The position numbers were made by a program, and so were the translations under genes. A DNA stretch of 64,000 bases from contig NZ_JAPCHX010000001.1 of the NCBI RefSeq assembly GCF_026107415.2, forward strand, positions 868,001 through 932,000, given 5' to 3'. This document shows, piece by piece, positions 1-8,643 of this stretch. The notes under the pieces are model-generated. The model did not search any database and was not told where the DNA came from. It saw nothing but the letters and a program-made list of their open reading frames with translations. Source of the stretch: Microbacterium sp. MPKO10 (GTDB lineage Bacteria; Actinomycetota; Actinomycetes; Actinomycetales; Microbacteriaceae). Position 1 is the first letter of the stretch; every line of letters begins with the position of its first letter.

Positions 1-2
1 AT

Positions 3-416
3 GCGCTTGTCGAGCGAGGCGGCGACGTGCGCGGCGTGATGCCGCAGGCTCTCGTCGACCGAGAGATCGCGCACACAAAACTCACCCACCTCGAGGTCGT
101 CGCGAACATGCATCAGCGTAAGGAACGCATGGCTGAACTGGGTGACGGGTTCGTCGCTCTGCCGGGCGGCGCGGGCACGCTCGAGGAGCTCTTCGAAGCG
201 TGGACGTGGCAGCAGCTCGGAATCCACGCGAAGCCCGTTGCGCTGCTCGACGTCGATGGGTTCTGGCAGCCGCTCGTGCAGATGATTGCGTCAATGACCG
301 AGAAGGGATTCATTGCGCCGACGTTCAGCGACGCCCTGATCGTCGAAGAGAACCCGCGAGCACTGGTGCAGGCGATGACGGCGTGGACGCCGCCCGCTCC
401 GAAATGGGAGAGATGA
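3..416 (+). CDS. LOG-family protein (TIGR00730), 5' end cut by window edge
   Basis: Only the last 137 residues are visible; the frame is open to the left edge, so the start lies outside. The PGGAGTLEE motif and the preceding GDVRGVMP stretch are the signature of the LOG/lysine-decarboxylase-like Rossmann family, whose members hydrolyse cytokinin riboside 5'-monophosphate or related nucleoside monophosphates to base plus ribose 5-phosphate. The WTWQQLGIHAKPV segment after the motif is typical. It is cytoplasmic, with no signal peptide in the visible part. The family call is firm; the natural substrate in bacteria is often unknown. Confidence 0.88.
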   Translation, partial: ALVERGGDVRGVMPQALVDREIAHTKLTHLEVVANMHQRKERMAELGDGFVALPGGAGTLEELFEAWTWQQLGIHAKPVALLDVDGFWQPLVQMIASMTEKGFIAPTFSDALIVEENPRALVQAMTAWTPPAPKWER

Positions 417-456
417 CCACAACGGCGCGCTCAGCCTCTGCCAAAGCCTGAACTTC

Positions 457-516
457 GTGGATTAATCCACTACTGACTAGTGGATTACTCCACTGCTCAA
501 TGCCCGATTACTCCAG
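457..516. repeat. Three palindrome-like repeats at 23-bp spacing
   Basis: GTGGATTAATCCAC (457-470, perfect palindrome), AGTGGATTACTCCACT (479-494) and CGATTACTCCAG (505-516) lie in register 23 bp apart between two convergent genes. They could fold as terminator hairpins or be protein sites. No gene starts nearby, which makes an ordinary operator less likely. Confidence 0.55.
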
Positions 517-538
517 TGATAACCGGATGCACTCGGGC

Positions 539-1093
539 TCAGCGGCCCGACAGTGGATACGTCACGGAGCCGTCCGGGTGAGTGACGGCACCGGCTGTCA
601 GGCTGGCAGCATCCGCTTTGGCCACACTCATGATGTGGCGCACGTCTCGGCCGTGGGCGAGCAGGTGATCGGCGATGATCCGCCGGTGGCACCGCCACCA
701 CACGGCCTCTGAGCACATCACGGCTGCACGATGCTGCGTACTCAGCTTATTCAGCTGGGTGAGCCCGTGACCAAACGCGGTGCCAAGCGCGTAGTCCGCG
801 TAGTTGTGGAAGCTTCGGTTGTTCCAGAACGCATTCACCTCAAACGGCACATCGGTCGACACGGGACGCCGACCGGTCAGCTCCTCGATGCGCTGGTAGC
901 CGATACCGACGGCGCGCAGGGACGAGGCGAGGGCATCGTCGTTAAATTGCGGGTGAGCGCGCGAGCCCGGCAGCCTGCGCACGTCGACGATCTGCTCCAC
1001 GCCGTGCTCTCGCAGCATCCCGAGAAAATCATCGATTGAGCGATCAGAATGCCCGACTGTGAAAACCGGAACGCGATCGGCTGGCTGAGACAC
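539..1093 (-). CDS. DUF488 family protein
   Basis: This 184-residue cytoplasmic protein shows the hallmarks of DUF488: FTVGHSDRSIDDF near the N-terminus, VDVRRLPGS, and the conserved CSEAVWWRCHRRIIADHL block near residue 135-150 with its Cys and paired His. The biochemical role of the family is not established. The start is a GTG only 5 bp after the stop of the DUF2945 gene, so the two form an operon. No strong ribosome site precedes the GTG, suggesting coupled translation. It converges on the LOG-family gene. Confidence 0.85.
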   Translation of the reverse strand: MSQPADRVPVFTVGHSDRSIDDFLGMLREHGVEQIVDVRRLPGSRAHPQFNDDALASSLRAVGIGYQRIEELTGRRPVSTDVPFEVNAFWNNRSFHNYADYALGTAFGHGLTQLNKLSTQHRAAVMCSEAVWWRCHRRIIADHLLAHGRDVRHIMSVAKADAASLTAGAVTHPDGSVTYPLSGR

Positions 1094-1098
1094 GGATG

Positions 1099-1311
1099 CT
1101 ATTTCGGCACGCGCGTGAGGGCAGAGCCCTTGTGCGCGGCGATGTGGTCCGTCTTGTCGCTCGCGATCTCATATTGCGGATCGTCGTCGGAGGCATGTCG
1201 CGTGTGGCCCTTGTATGTGAAGTCGGACGTGTGCACTTTCGTGATGGTTCCAGAAACGTGACCGGCCTCGGAATTCCAGCTCACGTGGTCGCCGACGCTG
1301 AATTCTGGCAT
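1099..1311 (-). CDS. DUF2945 / hypervirulence-associated TUDOR-like small protein
   Basis: The protein has 70 residues. It begins FSVGDHVSWNSEAGHVSGTI and ends with an ALTRVPK tail, matching DUF2945, a small SH3/TUDOR-like beta-barrel family common in actinobacteria; no activity is established. I chose the ATG at 1311 because AGAAAGG sits 8-10 bases upstream and family members start just before this VGD motif, although the frame is open further upstream to 1368. It is the first gene of a pair with the DUF488 gene. Confidence 0.8.
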   Translation of the reverse strand: MPEFSVGDHVSWNSEAGHVSGTITKVHTSDFTYKGHTRHASDDDPQYEIASDKTDHIAAHKGSALTRVPK

Positions 1312-1380
1312 CGCTGCCGCCTTTCTCATGACCTCCCGCCATCGTACGACCGATGAGTGCCGGGGCACGCGGCAGTTCTC

Positions 1381-1737
1381 TCAGAGATACGACACCAACA
1401 GCACGACCGTCGACAGCGCCAGCATCCCGAGGCAGTTGAGCCAGAACTCGCTGCCGGTGAACCGCGCGCGAATGTGTGCGTATGCTGCCGCGACGAAATA
1501 CCAGACAATCCCCACGTTTGCGGCGAAGGCGATGCCGGGAACCCACAGGCCGACAATCAGCCCGGCGGCCGCCAGTAGTTTGATCACGAGCAGCGTCCAC
1601 CACCACTCGCGCGGAAACCCGACGCCGGTCAGACAGTCGCGAATGAACGCCGGCGGCCTGACCGACAGTGCGGCATCGCTCAGTATGACCACAGCGAGTA
1701 ACGCGGTGAGCCACCACGGGTCGGGAAGCAGAATCAT
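1381..1737 (-). CDS. DoxX-like membrane protein
   Basis: The predicted product is 118 residues and almost entirely membrane-embedded, with about four hydrophobic segments (LTALLAVVILSDAALS, TLLVIKLLAAAGLIVGLW, FAANVGIVWYFVAAAYAHI, and a C-terminal helix). The K-L-AAAGL-VGL pattern with a following HIRAR loop fits the DoxX-like/DUF6632-type families. The ATG at 1737 overlaps the stop of the upstream TetR gene as ATGA, indicating translational coupling, so this is probably the regulator's target. The substrate is unknown; DoxX relatives are linked loosely to redox stress. Confidence 0.72.
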   Translation of the reverse strand: MILLPDPWWLTALLAVVILSDAALSVRPPAFIRDCLTGVGFPREWWWTLLVIKLLAAAGLIVGLWVPGIAFAANVGIVWYFVAAAYAHIRARFTGSEFWLNCLGMLALSTVVLLVSYL

Positions 1738-2348
1738 GGGCAGTCCTCCGTACTCGTCGTCATGACAAGCGTCGCAACGCTCGACAGTTCCTGCAGAGCT
1801 GAGTGCACCGTCGAACCACTGCCGGCCCACGAGAGCAGGACACCAAGGTAGGCGAAGTAGACGGCGCGGGATGCTGCGGCAGCAGGTGCTTCCGACATAC
1901 CCGCGCTCTTGAACTCCCGAGCGATTGTGTCTGTGAGCTCATCTGCCATCTGGGTGAAGATGTGCGTTCCGTGCGTTCCGCGCACAAGGACAGCGGCGTA
2001 CTCGCGCGACAGGTCTTCGTCGTGCGCGAGGAACTCAAGGAAGGGGCGGAAGATGGCGGTCACACGATCCGGCGTGCTCACAGCATCCGGTGCGTGCATT
2101 GCCTCACGGTGAGACGTCTGCTCTACCTGCATCTGCCTGATGGAGGCCTCGAACACCGCGGCCAGCAGCGAGCTCTTGTCGCCGACAGACATCACCGTGC
2201 CCGTGCTCACGTCGGCCTCGCGTGCGATCTGACGGATTGAGGTGGACGCAAAACCCTGTGTGCGAAACAGTCGGTCAGCCACAGCAATGATGCGGCCCTG
2301 TGTGCGCTCGCGCTGTTGCGTTCGAGACTGAACACGTTCACTGAACAT
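1734..2348 (-). CDS. TetR/AcrR-family transcriptional regulator
   Basis: The 204-residue protein has an N-terminal TetR helix-turn-helix at about residues 15-60 (IIAVADRLFRTQGFASTSIRQIAREADVS), followed by a helical ligand-binding domain. The usual GTLYNHF recognition helix is altered to GTVMSVGDKSSLL, which is unusual for the family. It is coupled to the DoxX-like gene (ATGA). The chosen ATG at 2348 lies inside a 12-bp palindrome that is repeated just downstream, so the regulator probably binds over its own start. An upstream in-frame start at 2384 is possible but would place the palindromes well inside the gene. Confidence 0.85.
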   Translation of the reverse strand: MFSERVQSRTQQRERTQGRIIAVADRLFRTQGFASTSIRQIAREADVSTGTVMSVGDKSSLLAAVFEASIRQMQVEQTSHREAMHAPDAVSTPDRVTAIFRPFLEFLAHDEDLSREYAAVLVRGTHGTHIFTQMADELTDTIAREFKSAGMSEAPAAAASRAVYFAYLGVLLSWAGSGSTVHSALQELSSVATLVMTTSTEDCP

Positions 2349-2353
2349 GTTCA
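2329..2353. promoter_or_regulatory. Putative double operator of the TetR gene
   Basis: TGAACACGTTCA (2329-2340) and TGAACATGTTCA (2342-2353) are two 12-bp palindromic copies 13 bp apart; the second contains the proposed ATG of the TetR gene. This arrangement suggests autoregulation by direct occlusion of the start region. Confidence 0.55.
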
Positions 2354-2570
2354 CTAACCTACACCCTGACTCATGACAGGGCAATCGGTGATTGCGAAAC
2401 TCATTCGCCGCGGGGCGTCCGCCCGAGTCGAGCGTGCGAACGTGGTGCGTGCCACGTCACACTGCCAGCCGTGGTGCGAGAACGTCGTGGCGGGTTCCCT
2501 GTGCGCACGACGTAGCATGGCGTGAGGCGGCAAACCGTCTGAAGTCAGCACGTCAGAATCGGGGGATCCC

Positions 2571-3110
2571 ATGTTCGGCAAGAAGCTTCTCGGGACGAGC
2601 GCTCTCGTGACAGCCACCGCGCTCGTCGGTGCCGCGGCGACGCAAGACGTCAACAGCCGCTGGTACAAGAAGCTGCGCAAGCCCGATTTTCAGCCACCGG
2701 CTGCTGCATTTCCCATCGTCTGGCCCGCCCTCTACGCAAGCATCGCCCTCGCCTCGGCAGCCGTGCTTGTGCCGCGGGCGAAGAAGCGGGCCGCGCAGAA
2801 GCGCCGTGAAAGCCTCGGTGTGCAGGTGACGAGACCGGATGCTGATCCAGCATCCGACCCCGCTCGGGGGTATCGACGCGCACTCGTGCTCAACCTGGCG
2901 CTCAACGCCGGGTGGTCGTGGACCTTCTTCCGACAGCACGACCTCGATCTGGCTCTCGGCACGGCGACGGGCCTCGCGGTCAGCAGCACCGATCTCGCCC
3001 GCCGGGCGGGGCGCGTGCACCGCGGTCTCGGCTGGGCGCTCGCGCCGTACGTCGCGTGGTGCTGGTTTGCGACAGCACTCACGTCGCGCATCCGCTCGCT
3101 GAACAGCTGA
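2571..3110 (+). CDS. tspO: TspO/MBR family membrane protein
   Basis: The product is a 179-residue membrane protein with five predicted helices. It carries the TspO landmarks WYKKLRKPDFQPP near the first loop, FPIVWPALYASIALA in helix 2, NLALNAGWSWTFF in helix 3-4, and a C-terminal APYVAWCWFATALTSRIRSLN. TspO proteins bind porphyrins and related tetrapyrroles and are tied to stress responses. An insertion of roughly 25 polar residues between helices 2 and 3 (KRAAQKRRESLG and onward) makes it longer than the usual 150-160. A GGGGGA ribosome site precedes the ATG. It stands alone, with unrelated neighbours. Confidence 0.88.
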   Translation: MFGKKLLGTSALVTATALVGAAATQDVNSRWYKKLRKPDFQPPAAAFPIVWPALYASIALASAAVLVPRAKKRAAQKRRESLGVQVTRPDADPASDPARGYRRALVLNLALNAGWSWTFFRQHDLDLALGTATGLAVSSTDLARRAGRVHRGLGWALAPYVAWCWFATALTSRIRSLNS

Positions 3111-3336
3111 GCGGTGGGGGTTCAGCGTCAGTGGCGGGAGCATTCGCCCGGTTTAGAGAAGGGCCGTTGACCCACTGACGCCCGCGCGACCGGTCACCGT
3201 TCGACCCGTGGGCGAAACATGGTCAGGATGCGGGCAAGGTGCGTCCTGGCCCCGAACCGCGTGAGCTCCTGATTCAATGGAGTCGAGGCAGCATCTCGCA
3301 CCACGCTGCGTCCCGAGACTCGCAAGGGAGCATCAC

Positions 3337-4437
3337 ATGCAGACACCGATTACCACGCGCAGCCTGTTCGGTCCGGGGCCGACCAACCCGTACAACGAAG
3401 CGACCGTGGCGCTCGGCTACCCGCTGCTCGGGCACCTCGACCCCCTCTTCATCGACCGGATCGACCGCACGTGTGACGGACTGCGGGAGGTGTGGGGAAC
3501 GTCGAACGCTCGCACGCTGCCGCTCAGCGCGACCGGATCTGCGGGAATGGAAGCCGCGTTCGTGAACATGGTCGAGCCAGGGGACGTCGTCGTCATCGCG
3601 GTGAACGGGCTGTTCGGCGAACGCATGGTCGACGTGGCTTCCCGCTGCGGAGCCGAGGTGGTGCGTGTCGACCACGACTACGGCCAGCCGGTCGATGCGC
3701 AGCGCGTCGCCGAAGCGCATCCGAACCCCAAGATTATCGCCGCCGTGCACGCCGAAACCTCCACCGGTGTGCTCTCAGACATTGCCGCGCTCGGTGAGCT
3801 CAAGGGAGATGCGCTGCTGCTCGTCGACGCCGTCACCTCGATCGGGGGCGTCGAGCTGCGCGCTGACGACTGGGGCATCGACATTGGCTACGCCGGCACG
3901 CAGAAGTGCCTTGGCGTCGCACCCGGGCTCGCACCGTTCACGGTGAACGACCGCGCGTTTGAGCGCCGCGTCGAGAATCCCCGCTCGTGGTATCTCGACC
4001 TCGGGATGCTGGGCGGCTACGTCGGCGCAGCATCCGGCGCCAAGCGCGCGTACCATCACACGGCGCCCGTCGCGATGATCGCGAGCCTCGAGGCGGCGCT
4101 TGACCGCATCCTGGGCGAAGGTCTCGAGAACGTGTGGGCCCGTCACAGTGAGGCGGGCGCGGCGCTGCGCGACGGACTGCAGGAGCGCGGCTTCGAGCTG
4201 TTCGCCGCCGAGGGCCACCGGCTGCCGTCCCTCACGACGGTGCGGGTGCCCGACGGAGTGAACTCCGCAGCGGTGCGCGCGTATCTGCTCGAGAAGTACA
4301 GCATGGAGATCGGGGCGGGCGTCGGCGCCTACGCCGATTCGGTCTGGCGCATCGGCCTGATGGGGCCGAATGCGACGATCGGAACCGCCGAGGTCATTCT
4401 GTCGGCGCTGCAGGATGCTGTGACGGCGACGCGCTGA
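3337..4437 (+). CDS. Alanine-glyoxylate / serine-pyruvate-type PLP aminotransferase
   Basis: This fold-type I aminotransferase of class V has 366 residues. PLP would bind Lys190 in the GTQKCLG motif; Asp164 in LLVDAVTSIGG pairs with the cofactor nitrogen, and SATGSAGMEAAF (about 64-75) forms the phosphate-binding loop. The N-terminal FGPGPTNPYNEA is characteristic of the AGXT/SGAT group. AAGGGAG seven bases upstream of the ATG at 3337 selects this start over 3277. The amino donor is probably alanine or serine and the acceptor glyoxylate or pyruvate, but the exact pair cannot be read from sequence. It appears monocistronic. Confidence 0.86.
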   Translation: MQTPITTRSLFGPGPTNPYNEATVALGYPLLGHLDPLFIDRIDRTCDGLREVWGTSNARTLPLSATGSAGMEAAFVNMVEPGDVVVIAVNGLFGERMVDVASRCGAEVVRVDHDYGQPVDAQRVAEAHPNPKIIAAVHAETSTGVLSDIAALGELKGDALLLVDAVTSIGGVELRADDWGIDIGYAGTQKCLGVAPGLAPFTVNDRAFERRVENPRSWYLDLGMLGGYVGAASGAKRAYHHTAPVAMIASLEAALDRILGEGLENVWARHSEAGAALRDGLQERGFELFAAEGHRLPSLTTVRVPDGVNSAAVRAYLLEKYSMEIGAGVGAYADSVWRIGLMGPNATIGTAEVILSALQDAVTATR

Positions 4438-4446
4438 CCGCCCGCG

Positions 4447-5940
4447 TCAGTCCGCTGGCGCGGGCGCCGGCTCCGTCTCCGGGCTCGTCGCCTTGGCGAC
4501 AGCATCCGGTGTCTTCTGCCGGCGAATGCACAGCACGATTGCCGCCCCGGCGAGGGCAGCGGCAGCCCCGATCGCGAAGCAGGTCGTGAATGCGGATTCG
4601 GCGGGCACAACGGCGTTGCCGACCGGCATCGTCTGGCTGGTGAGCACGATCGCCATCACTGCGCCAGCGACCGTGGTGCCCATCGAGCGCATGAGTGAGT
4701 TGACACCGACAGCGGCACCGGCCTCGCTTGACGGCGAGTTCTGCATCACCAGCGTCGGCATGGCGGCGTAGCCGATTCCGACCCCAGCACACGCGATGCA
4801 CGACGCAACCATGAGCTGCCACGGTGCACTGGTCAGGAAGAACGCGAACACGTACCCACCTCCATGCACCGTCGCGCCAATCGCGAGTGTCGTGCGTCCG
4901 CCCAAGCGAGTGAGCATCCGGCTGGAGATCGGCGAGAAGGCCAGCATCATCAAACCGCCCGGGGCCATCCACAGGCCCGCTTCGAGCATTGTCTGACCCA
5001 GTCCGTAATCGATGGATGCTGGTGTTTCGAGCAGCTGCGGAACGACGATCGACTGCGCCATCATGCCGAACCCGATGAGCAGGGCGGCGATGTTCGTCAG
5101 CAGCACGGGTCGGCGCGCCGTCGCGCGCAGGTCGACGAGAGGCTCACTGTGGCGCAATTCGTACGCGCCCCAGACCACGAGCACGATGGCACCGCCGATG
5201 ATTGACGCGAGCGTCGCCGGCGAGGCCCAGCCCCAGTCGTTCCCCTTCGAGACACCGACAAGCACGGCGACGACGCCGATCGCGAAGCCGATGGCTCCGA
5301 CGACGTCGAGCTGTGCCGTTCTCGTCGGTGAGCGGTGCGGAATGCAGGCAATTGTGAGAGCGACCATCACCGCGGCGAGCACGGCGGAGAGCGCGAACAG
5401 GGCCTGCCAGTTGAACTCTTCGGCGATCCAGGCCGCAAGAGGAAGGCCGAGCGCACCACCGACGCCGAGCGTCGCGCTGATTCCCGCGACCGACGCGTTC
5501 TTCATCCGCGGCGGCACAAGTTCGCCCACATAGCTGATGGCGACCGGGATGTAGCCCATGGCAATGCCCTGCAGCACGCGCCCGATCAAGACGGGCAGCA
5601 GCGTCGTCGAGAGCGCGCAGAGCAGTGAGCCGAGCAGCAGGATGATTGCGGAGACGACGAGGACGGGCTTCTTTCCCTTGATATCGGCGAGGCGTCCCGC
5701 AACCGGCATCGCAACAGCACCACCGAGCAGGGTCGCCGTCACAACCCATGCCGCGTTGCTCGGGCTCGTCTCGAGGATGCGCGGAAGCTCCGGCTGAATC
5801 GGGATGACCAGTGACTGCATCAGCGCTGCGCACAGGCTCGAGAAGCCGAGCACGCCGACGGCGATGGCCGGATGCTTCGCTCGAGGTAGCGCGTCAGTCG
5901 CGTCGTCGTTCGCGGTGCGCGTGGGGGATGCTGCCGTCAC
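4447..5940 (-). CDS. MFS drug exporter (DHA2-like, 14 helices)
   Basis: The 497-residue membrane protein has the 14-segment layout of the DHA2 drug:proton antiporters. Motif A-like GRLADIKGKKPVLV lies in the loop after helix 2, and GRVLQGIAMGYIPV in helix 4-5. I prefer the GTG at 5940, with GGAGG just upstream, over a TTG at 5970 that abuts the operator. It is divergent from a MarR regulator, with two matched 17-bp palindromes between them, so the pump is probably repressed by that MarR and induced by its substrate, which is unknown. Confidence 0.86.
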   Translation of the reverse strand: MTAASPTRTANDDATDALPRAKHPAIAVGVLGFSSLCAALMQSLVIPIQPELPRILETSPSNAAWVVTATLLGGAVAMPVAGRLADIKGKKPVLVVSAIILLLGSLLCALSTTLLPVLIGRVLQGIAMGYIPVAISYVGELVPPRMKNASVAGISATLGVGGALGLPLAAWIAEEFNWQALFALSAVLAAVMVALTIACIPHRSPTRTAQLDVVGAIGFAIGVVAVLVGVSKGNDWGWASPATLASIIGGAIVLVVWGAYELRHSEPLVDLRATARRPVLLTNIAALLIGFGMMAQSIVVPQLLETPASIDYGLGQTMLEAGLWMAPGGLMMLAFSPISSRMLTRLGGRTTLAIGATVHGGGYVFAFFLTSAPWQLMVASCIACAGVGIGYAAMPTLVMQNSPSSEAGAAVGVNSLMRSMGTTVAGAVMAIVLTSQTMPVGNAVVPAESAFTTCFAIGAAAALAGAAIVLCIRRQKTPDAVAKATSPETEPAPAPAD

Positions 5941-5969
5941 GAGGCCTCCGTCACTGCCGGGCACCTTCA

Positions 5970-6011
5970 ATATGTAATCTACATATCGTGCCGGATATGT
6001 AGACTACATAT
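5970..6011. promoter_or_regulatory. Paired operators between MFS pump and MarR gene
   Basis: Two 17-bp palindromes of the form ATATGTAGNCTACATAT occupy 5970-5986 (one mismatch) and 5995-6011 (perfect arms), 25 bp centre to centre. They lie between the divergent starts and are the expected binding sites for the adjacent MarR protein. Confidence 0.75.
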
Positions 6012-6049
6012 AGATGGTCGACGGATCAAATCGAGCGCGGAGGTGACGC

Positions 6050-6532
6050 ATGGTTGCGGAGGGGAGCGCGAAGCGACGCGACGACATCGCGCGCGGTCGT
6101 GAGCTTGCCGGCATCCTCACCCGCCTGGATCGGCTCCGGCACGTTCACGAGAACCTGGCAGAGCTCGGCACCGCAGACCTGCGAATTCTCTGGCTGTTGA
6201 GGGAGCGCCAGCCGAGCACACTTGCCGAGATCGCTGCCGAGTTGAAGCTCGAGCAGTCGACGGTCAACAGGCAGGTGAACGCCGCGTTCGCTGCCGATCT
6301 GCTGAGCCGGGAACGCCGCGAGCCGGGCGGCCCGTACGTCTTCACGCCCACGCAGACGGGTCGGGAGGCATTCGAGCGTGACGTGACCGCGAGTCTCGGT
6401 GCCTACGAGAGCGCGCTTGCTGCGATGGGAGACGCCGACGCCGAGCGGTTTCTTCGCCTGGCGCGGCGGTTTCTCGACGACTACAGCGCTGTCGTGGCTG
6501 ACGACGACCGGCACTCCGGCGCACAGGACTGA
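6050..6532 (+). CDS. MarR-family transcriptional regulator
   Basis: The protein has 160 residues with the MarR winged-helix core: LGTADLRILWLLRERQPSTLAEIAAEL then the recognition helix EQSTVNRQVNAAFAADLLSRE and a wing RREPGGPYVFTPTQTG. Flanking helices would form the dimer. GGAGGTGA lies five bases before the ATG. It is divergent from the DHA2-like pump, and the palindrome pair between the genes points to joint control of both. The ligand is not evident. Confidence 0.88.
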   Translation: MVAEGSAKRRDDIARGRELAGILTRLDRLRHVHENLAELGTADLRILWLLRERQPSTLAEIAAELKLEQSTVNRQVNAAFAADLLSRERREPGGPYVFTPTQTGREAFERDVTASLGAYESALAAMGDADAERFLRLARRFLDDYSAVVADDDRHSGAQD

Positions 6533-6604
6533 CGCGCGCGTCTGCCGGGAACGCGCCCGGCCGCGGCGGCATGCTCGCGTGTGCGACGACGCGGCGGTGG
6601 GCGG

Positions 6605-7267
6605 CTACGATTCCGAGTCGTGCAGGTACGTCAGCACCGCCTTGACCCGACGATTTTCGTCCACGGGGCTGAGGCCGAGCTTCGCGAAAATGTTTCCGAC
6701 GTGCTTGCGCACCGAGGCATCCGTCACGACGAGAAGCGCGGCGATATCCGCGTTGGACTTGCCGTCGGCCATCAGCTCAAGCACCTCGCGTTCGCGGCCC
6801 GTGAGATCCGCGAGAGGCCCGCGGCGGCGCGGCCGCAGAAGATGCTGAACCACCTCTGGATCGATGACCGTACCGCCAGCCTGCACGGTCTCGAGCGCGT
6901 GGGCGAAGTCGTGCACGCGGTTGACGCGATCCTTGAGCAGGTAGCCGATGGCTCCTTGCGGGAGAGTGAGCAGCTCACGGGCGTACCGGTCGGCGATGTA
7001 CTGCGACAGCACCAACACCGGCTGCTCGGGCCGCAGACGGCGGATGCTGAGAGCCGCAGCCAGACCGTCGTCGCTGCCTCCCGGAGGCATGCGCACGTCG
7101 GTGACGACGAGGTCTGGGCGGTCTTCGGCAGCATCCGATCGGGCATAGACGCGCTCGAGTTCGTCAGCGCGCGTTGCCGTCGCCACAACCTCGTGGCCGA
7201 GGCGCTCGACCAGAGCGATCAGGGCCTCGCGGAGCAGCGTCGAGTCTTCAGCCAGCAGTATCCGCAT
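6605..7267 (-). CDS. NarL/FixJ-family response regulator
   Basis: The product has 220 residues: an N-terminal receiver with acidic Asp8, phospho-acceptor Asp57 in VVTDVRMPP and conserved Lys112 in YLLKD, then a LuxR-type helix-turn-helix (about 153-210; LTGREREVLELMADGKSNADIAALL). It overlaps the upstream histidine-kinase gene by 20 bp, so the pair is co-translated. It is likely phosphorylated by that kinase and activates the divergent ABC transporter genes. Homologous pairs often answer envelope stress or antibiotics, but the signal is unknown here. Confidence 0.9.
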   Translation of the reverse strand: MRILLAEDSTLLREALIALVERLGHEVVATATRADELERVYARSDAAEDRPDLVVTDVRMPPGGSDDGLAAALSIRRLRPEQPVLVLSQYIADRYARELLTLPQGAIGYLLKDRVNRVHDFAHALETVQAGGTVIDPEVVQHLLRPRRRGPLADLTGREREVLELMADGKSNADIAALLVVTDASVRKHVGNIFAKLGLSPVDENRRVKAVLTYLHDSES

Positions 7268-8519
7268 GCTCTCGCTCCTGTTCTGTGAAGGGAAGCTGCA
7301 GCCGCAGGGTGGTCGGTCCGCCGACGGGACTGTCGATGCCGAACGAGCCGCCCAGCGTCTCCGCGCGCTCGGTCAGACCCCGCAGCCCAGTGCCGCCGCT
7401 GGCTTGCGCGCCGCCGTGGCCGTTGTCGGTGACCGTCATGACGATGCACTGACCCTCGTCGTGCGCCCGCACGGCCACGAAGGTCGCCGTCGTGTGCTTG
7501 GCCGTGTTCGAGATCGCCTCGGTGACGACGTAGTACGCGGCAGTTTCGACGGCGGTCGGCAACCGGCGATCGATGGCGAGATCGAGGCGCAGCTCGACGG
7601 GGGAGCGCTCGGCGAGCTCGCCCAGTGCGGCGGCAAGACCGTGATCGGTGAGCACCGCGGGGTGGATGCCGCGCACGGTGTTTCGCAGTGTGGCCATGGC
7701 GTGCTCCGCCTGATCCTGCGCGGCGGCGAGCGACGACCGGGCAGCCTCCGCATTGTCGCCGGTGACCCGATCGAGGTCGAGGCTCACCATGCCGAGCCGT
7801 GCGGCAAGCGTCACGAGTTCTTGTTGCACGCCATCGTGGAGGTCGCGTTCGATCCGCCGCCGCTCGGCCTCGAAGCCCTCCACCAGGGCGGCCCGCGAGC
7901 GTGAGAGCCGCTCCACGTTGCGCTCGAGCTCTTCCTGCCGCGGTCCGCAGAGCAGCCGCAGAAGGTACCCGTGACCCGCGGCGATGACGGCATTGAGGTA
8001 GGCGAACAGCGCGACGAGGGCGAGAGCGATCGGTACGGCCGGCCACCAACTGCCGGGCGTCACTGTGATGTAGACGTCGCCGAAGAGATTGAGCTCGCGT
8101 GGCCCCTGCACCGCGGCGATCACGATCGCAGCAGGCACGGCCAGCGCGGCGAATTCGACGAAGAGCACGGCGAGCGACAGCATCCCGAGAACAACATCGG
8201 CGAGGAGCCCCGCTGTCTCACGCCACGTCGCGGGTTCGGCGAGCCGGATGCTCAGCCAGTGCAGCCGCTGTTCCCGGCCGATCCGCACGTGTCCGGTCGG
8301 CAGCCTGTCAAAGCCGAGCAGTTGCGTGCGCCGCCGTTCGAGTGCGCCGAGTGCGATGCCCCACAGGGGAAGCAGCAGGAGTGTGAGAACGGTAACCGCG
8401 AGCAGCACCACACCGAGCACCGCGCTCGTCAGCAGAAAGAGCAGTGCCCGCCAGGGCCACCAGCTGCCGAGAAACGACGCGGGAGACCGCCGCAGCGCAG
8501 CCCACACCGTGTTCGCCAT
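7248..8519 (-). CDS. Two-component sensor histidine kinase (HisKA_3 type)
   Basis: The 423-residue membrane kinase has an N-terminal sensor domain with two paired hydrophobic regions (about 22-60 and 103-188) around a short loop, resembling the PF13796 'putative sensor' domain. The phospho-acceptor is His228 in ERRRIERDLHDGVQQ. The ATPase domain shows the N-box VVTEAISNTAKH and G-box DNGHGG...GTGLRGLTERAETLGG. The ATG at 8519 was preferred over 8567 because it places WAALRRSP directly before the first helix, as in relatives. It is divergent from a MacB-like ABC pair. Confidence 0.87.
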   Translation of the reverse strand: MANTVWAALRRSPASFLGSWWPWRALLFLLTSAVLGVVLLAVTVLTLLLLPLWGIALGALERRRTQLLGFDRLPTGHVRIGREQRLHWLSIRLAEPATWRETAGLLADVVLGMLSLAVLFVEFAALAVPAAIVIAAVQGPRELNLFGDVYITVTPGSWWPAVPIALALVALFAYLNAVIAAGHGYLLRLLCGPRQEELERNVERLSRSRAALVEGFEAERRRIERDLHDGVQQELVTLAARLGMVSLDLDRVTGDNAEAARSSLAAAQDQAEHAMATLRNTVRGIHPAVLTDHGLAAALGELAERSPVELRLDLAIDRRLPTAVETAAYYVVTEAISNTAKHTTATFVAVRAHDEGQCIVMTVTDNGHGGAQASGGTGLRGLTERAETLGGSFGIDSPVGGPTTLRLQLPFTEQEREHADTAG

Positions 8520-8643
8520 GGTTCTACAGTACGGATGCCGCGAGACTCCGTGCCGCTGGGGCGACAAAAGGTATCGCCAGGTCTACCCCAAAAGTGGCGT
8601 TGAGCCGCTCGTGCGCGCCGGGGGAACGCGATGGACTCGTTCT

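Noticed and set aside
5941-5970. TTG start at 5970 for the MFS pump
   Set aside because: It abuts the operator and lacks a ribosome site; GTG 5940 has GGAGG just upstream and fits family length.
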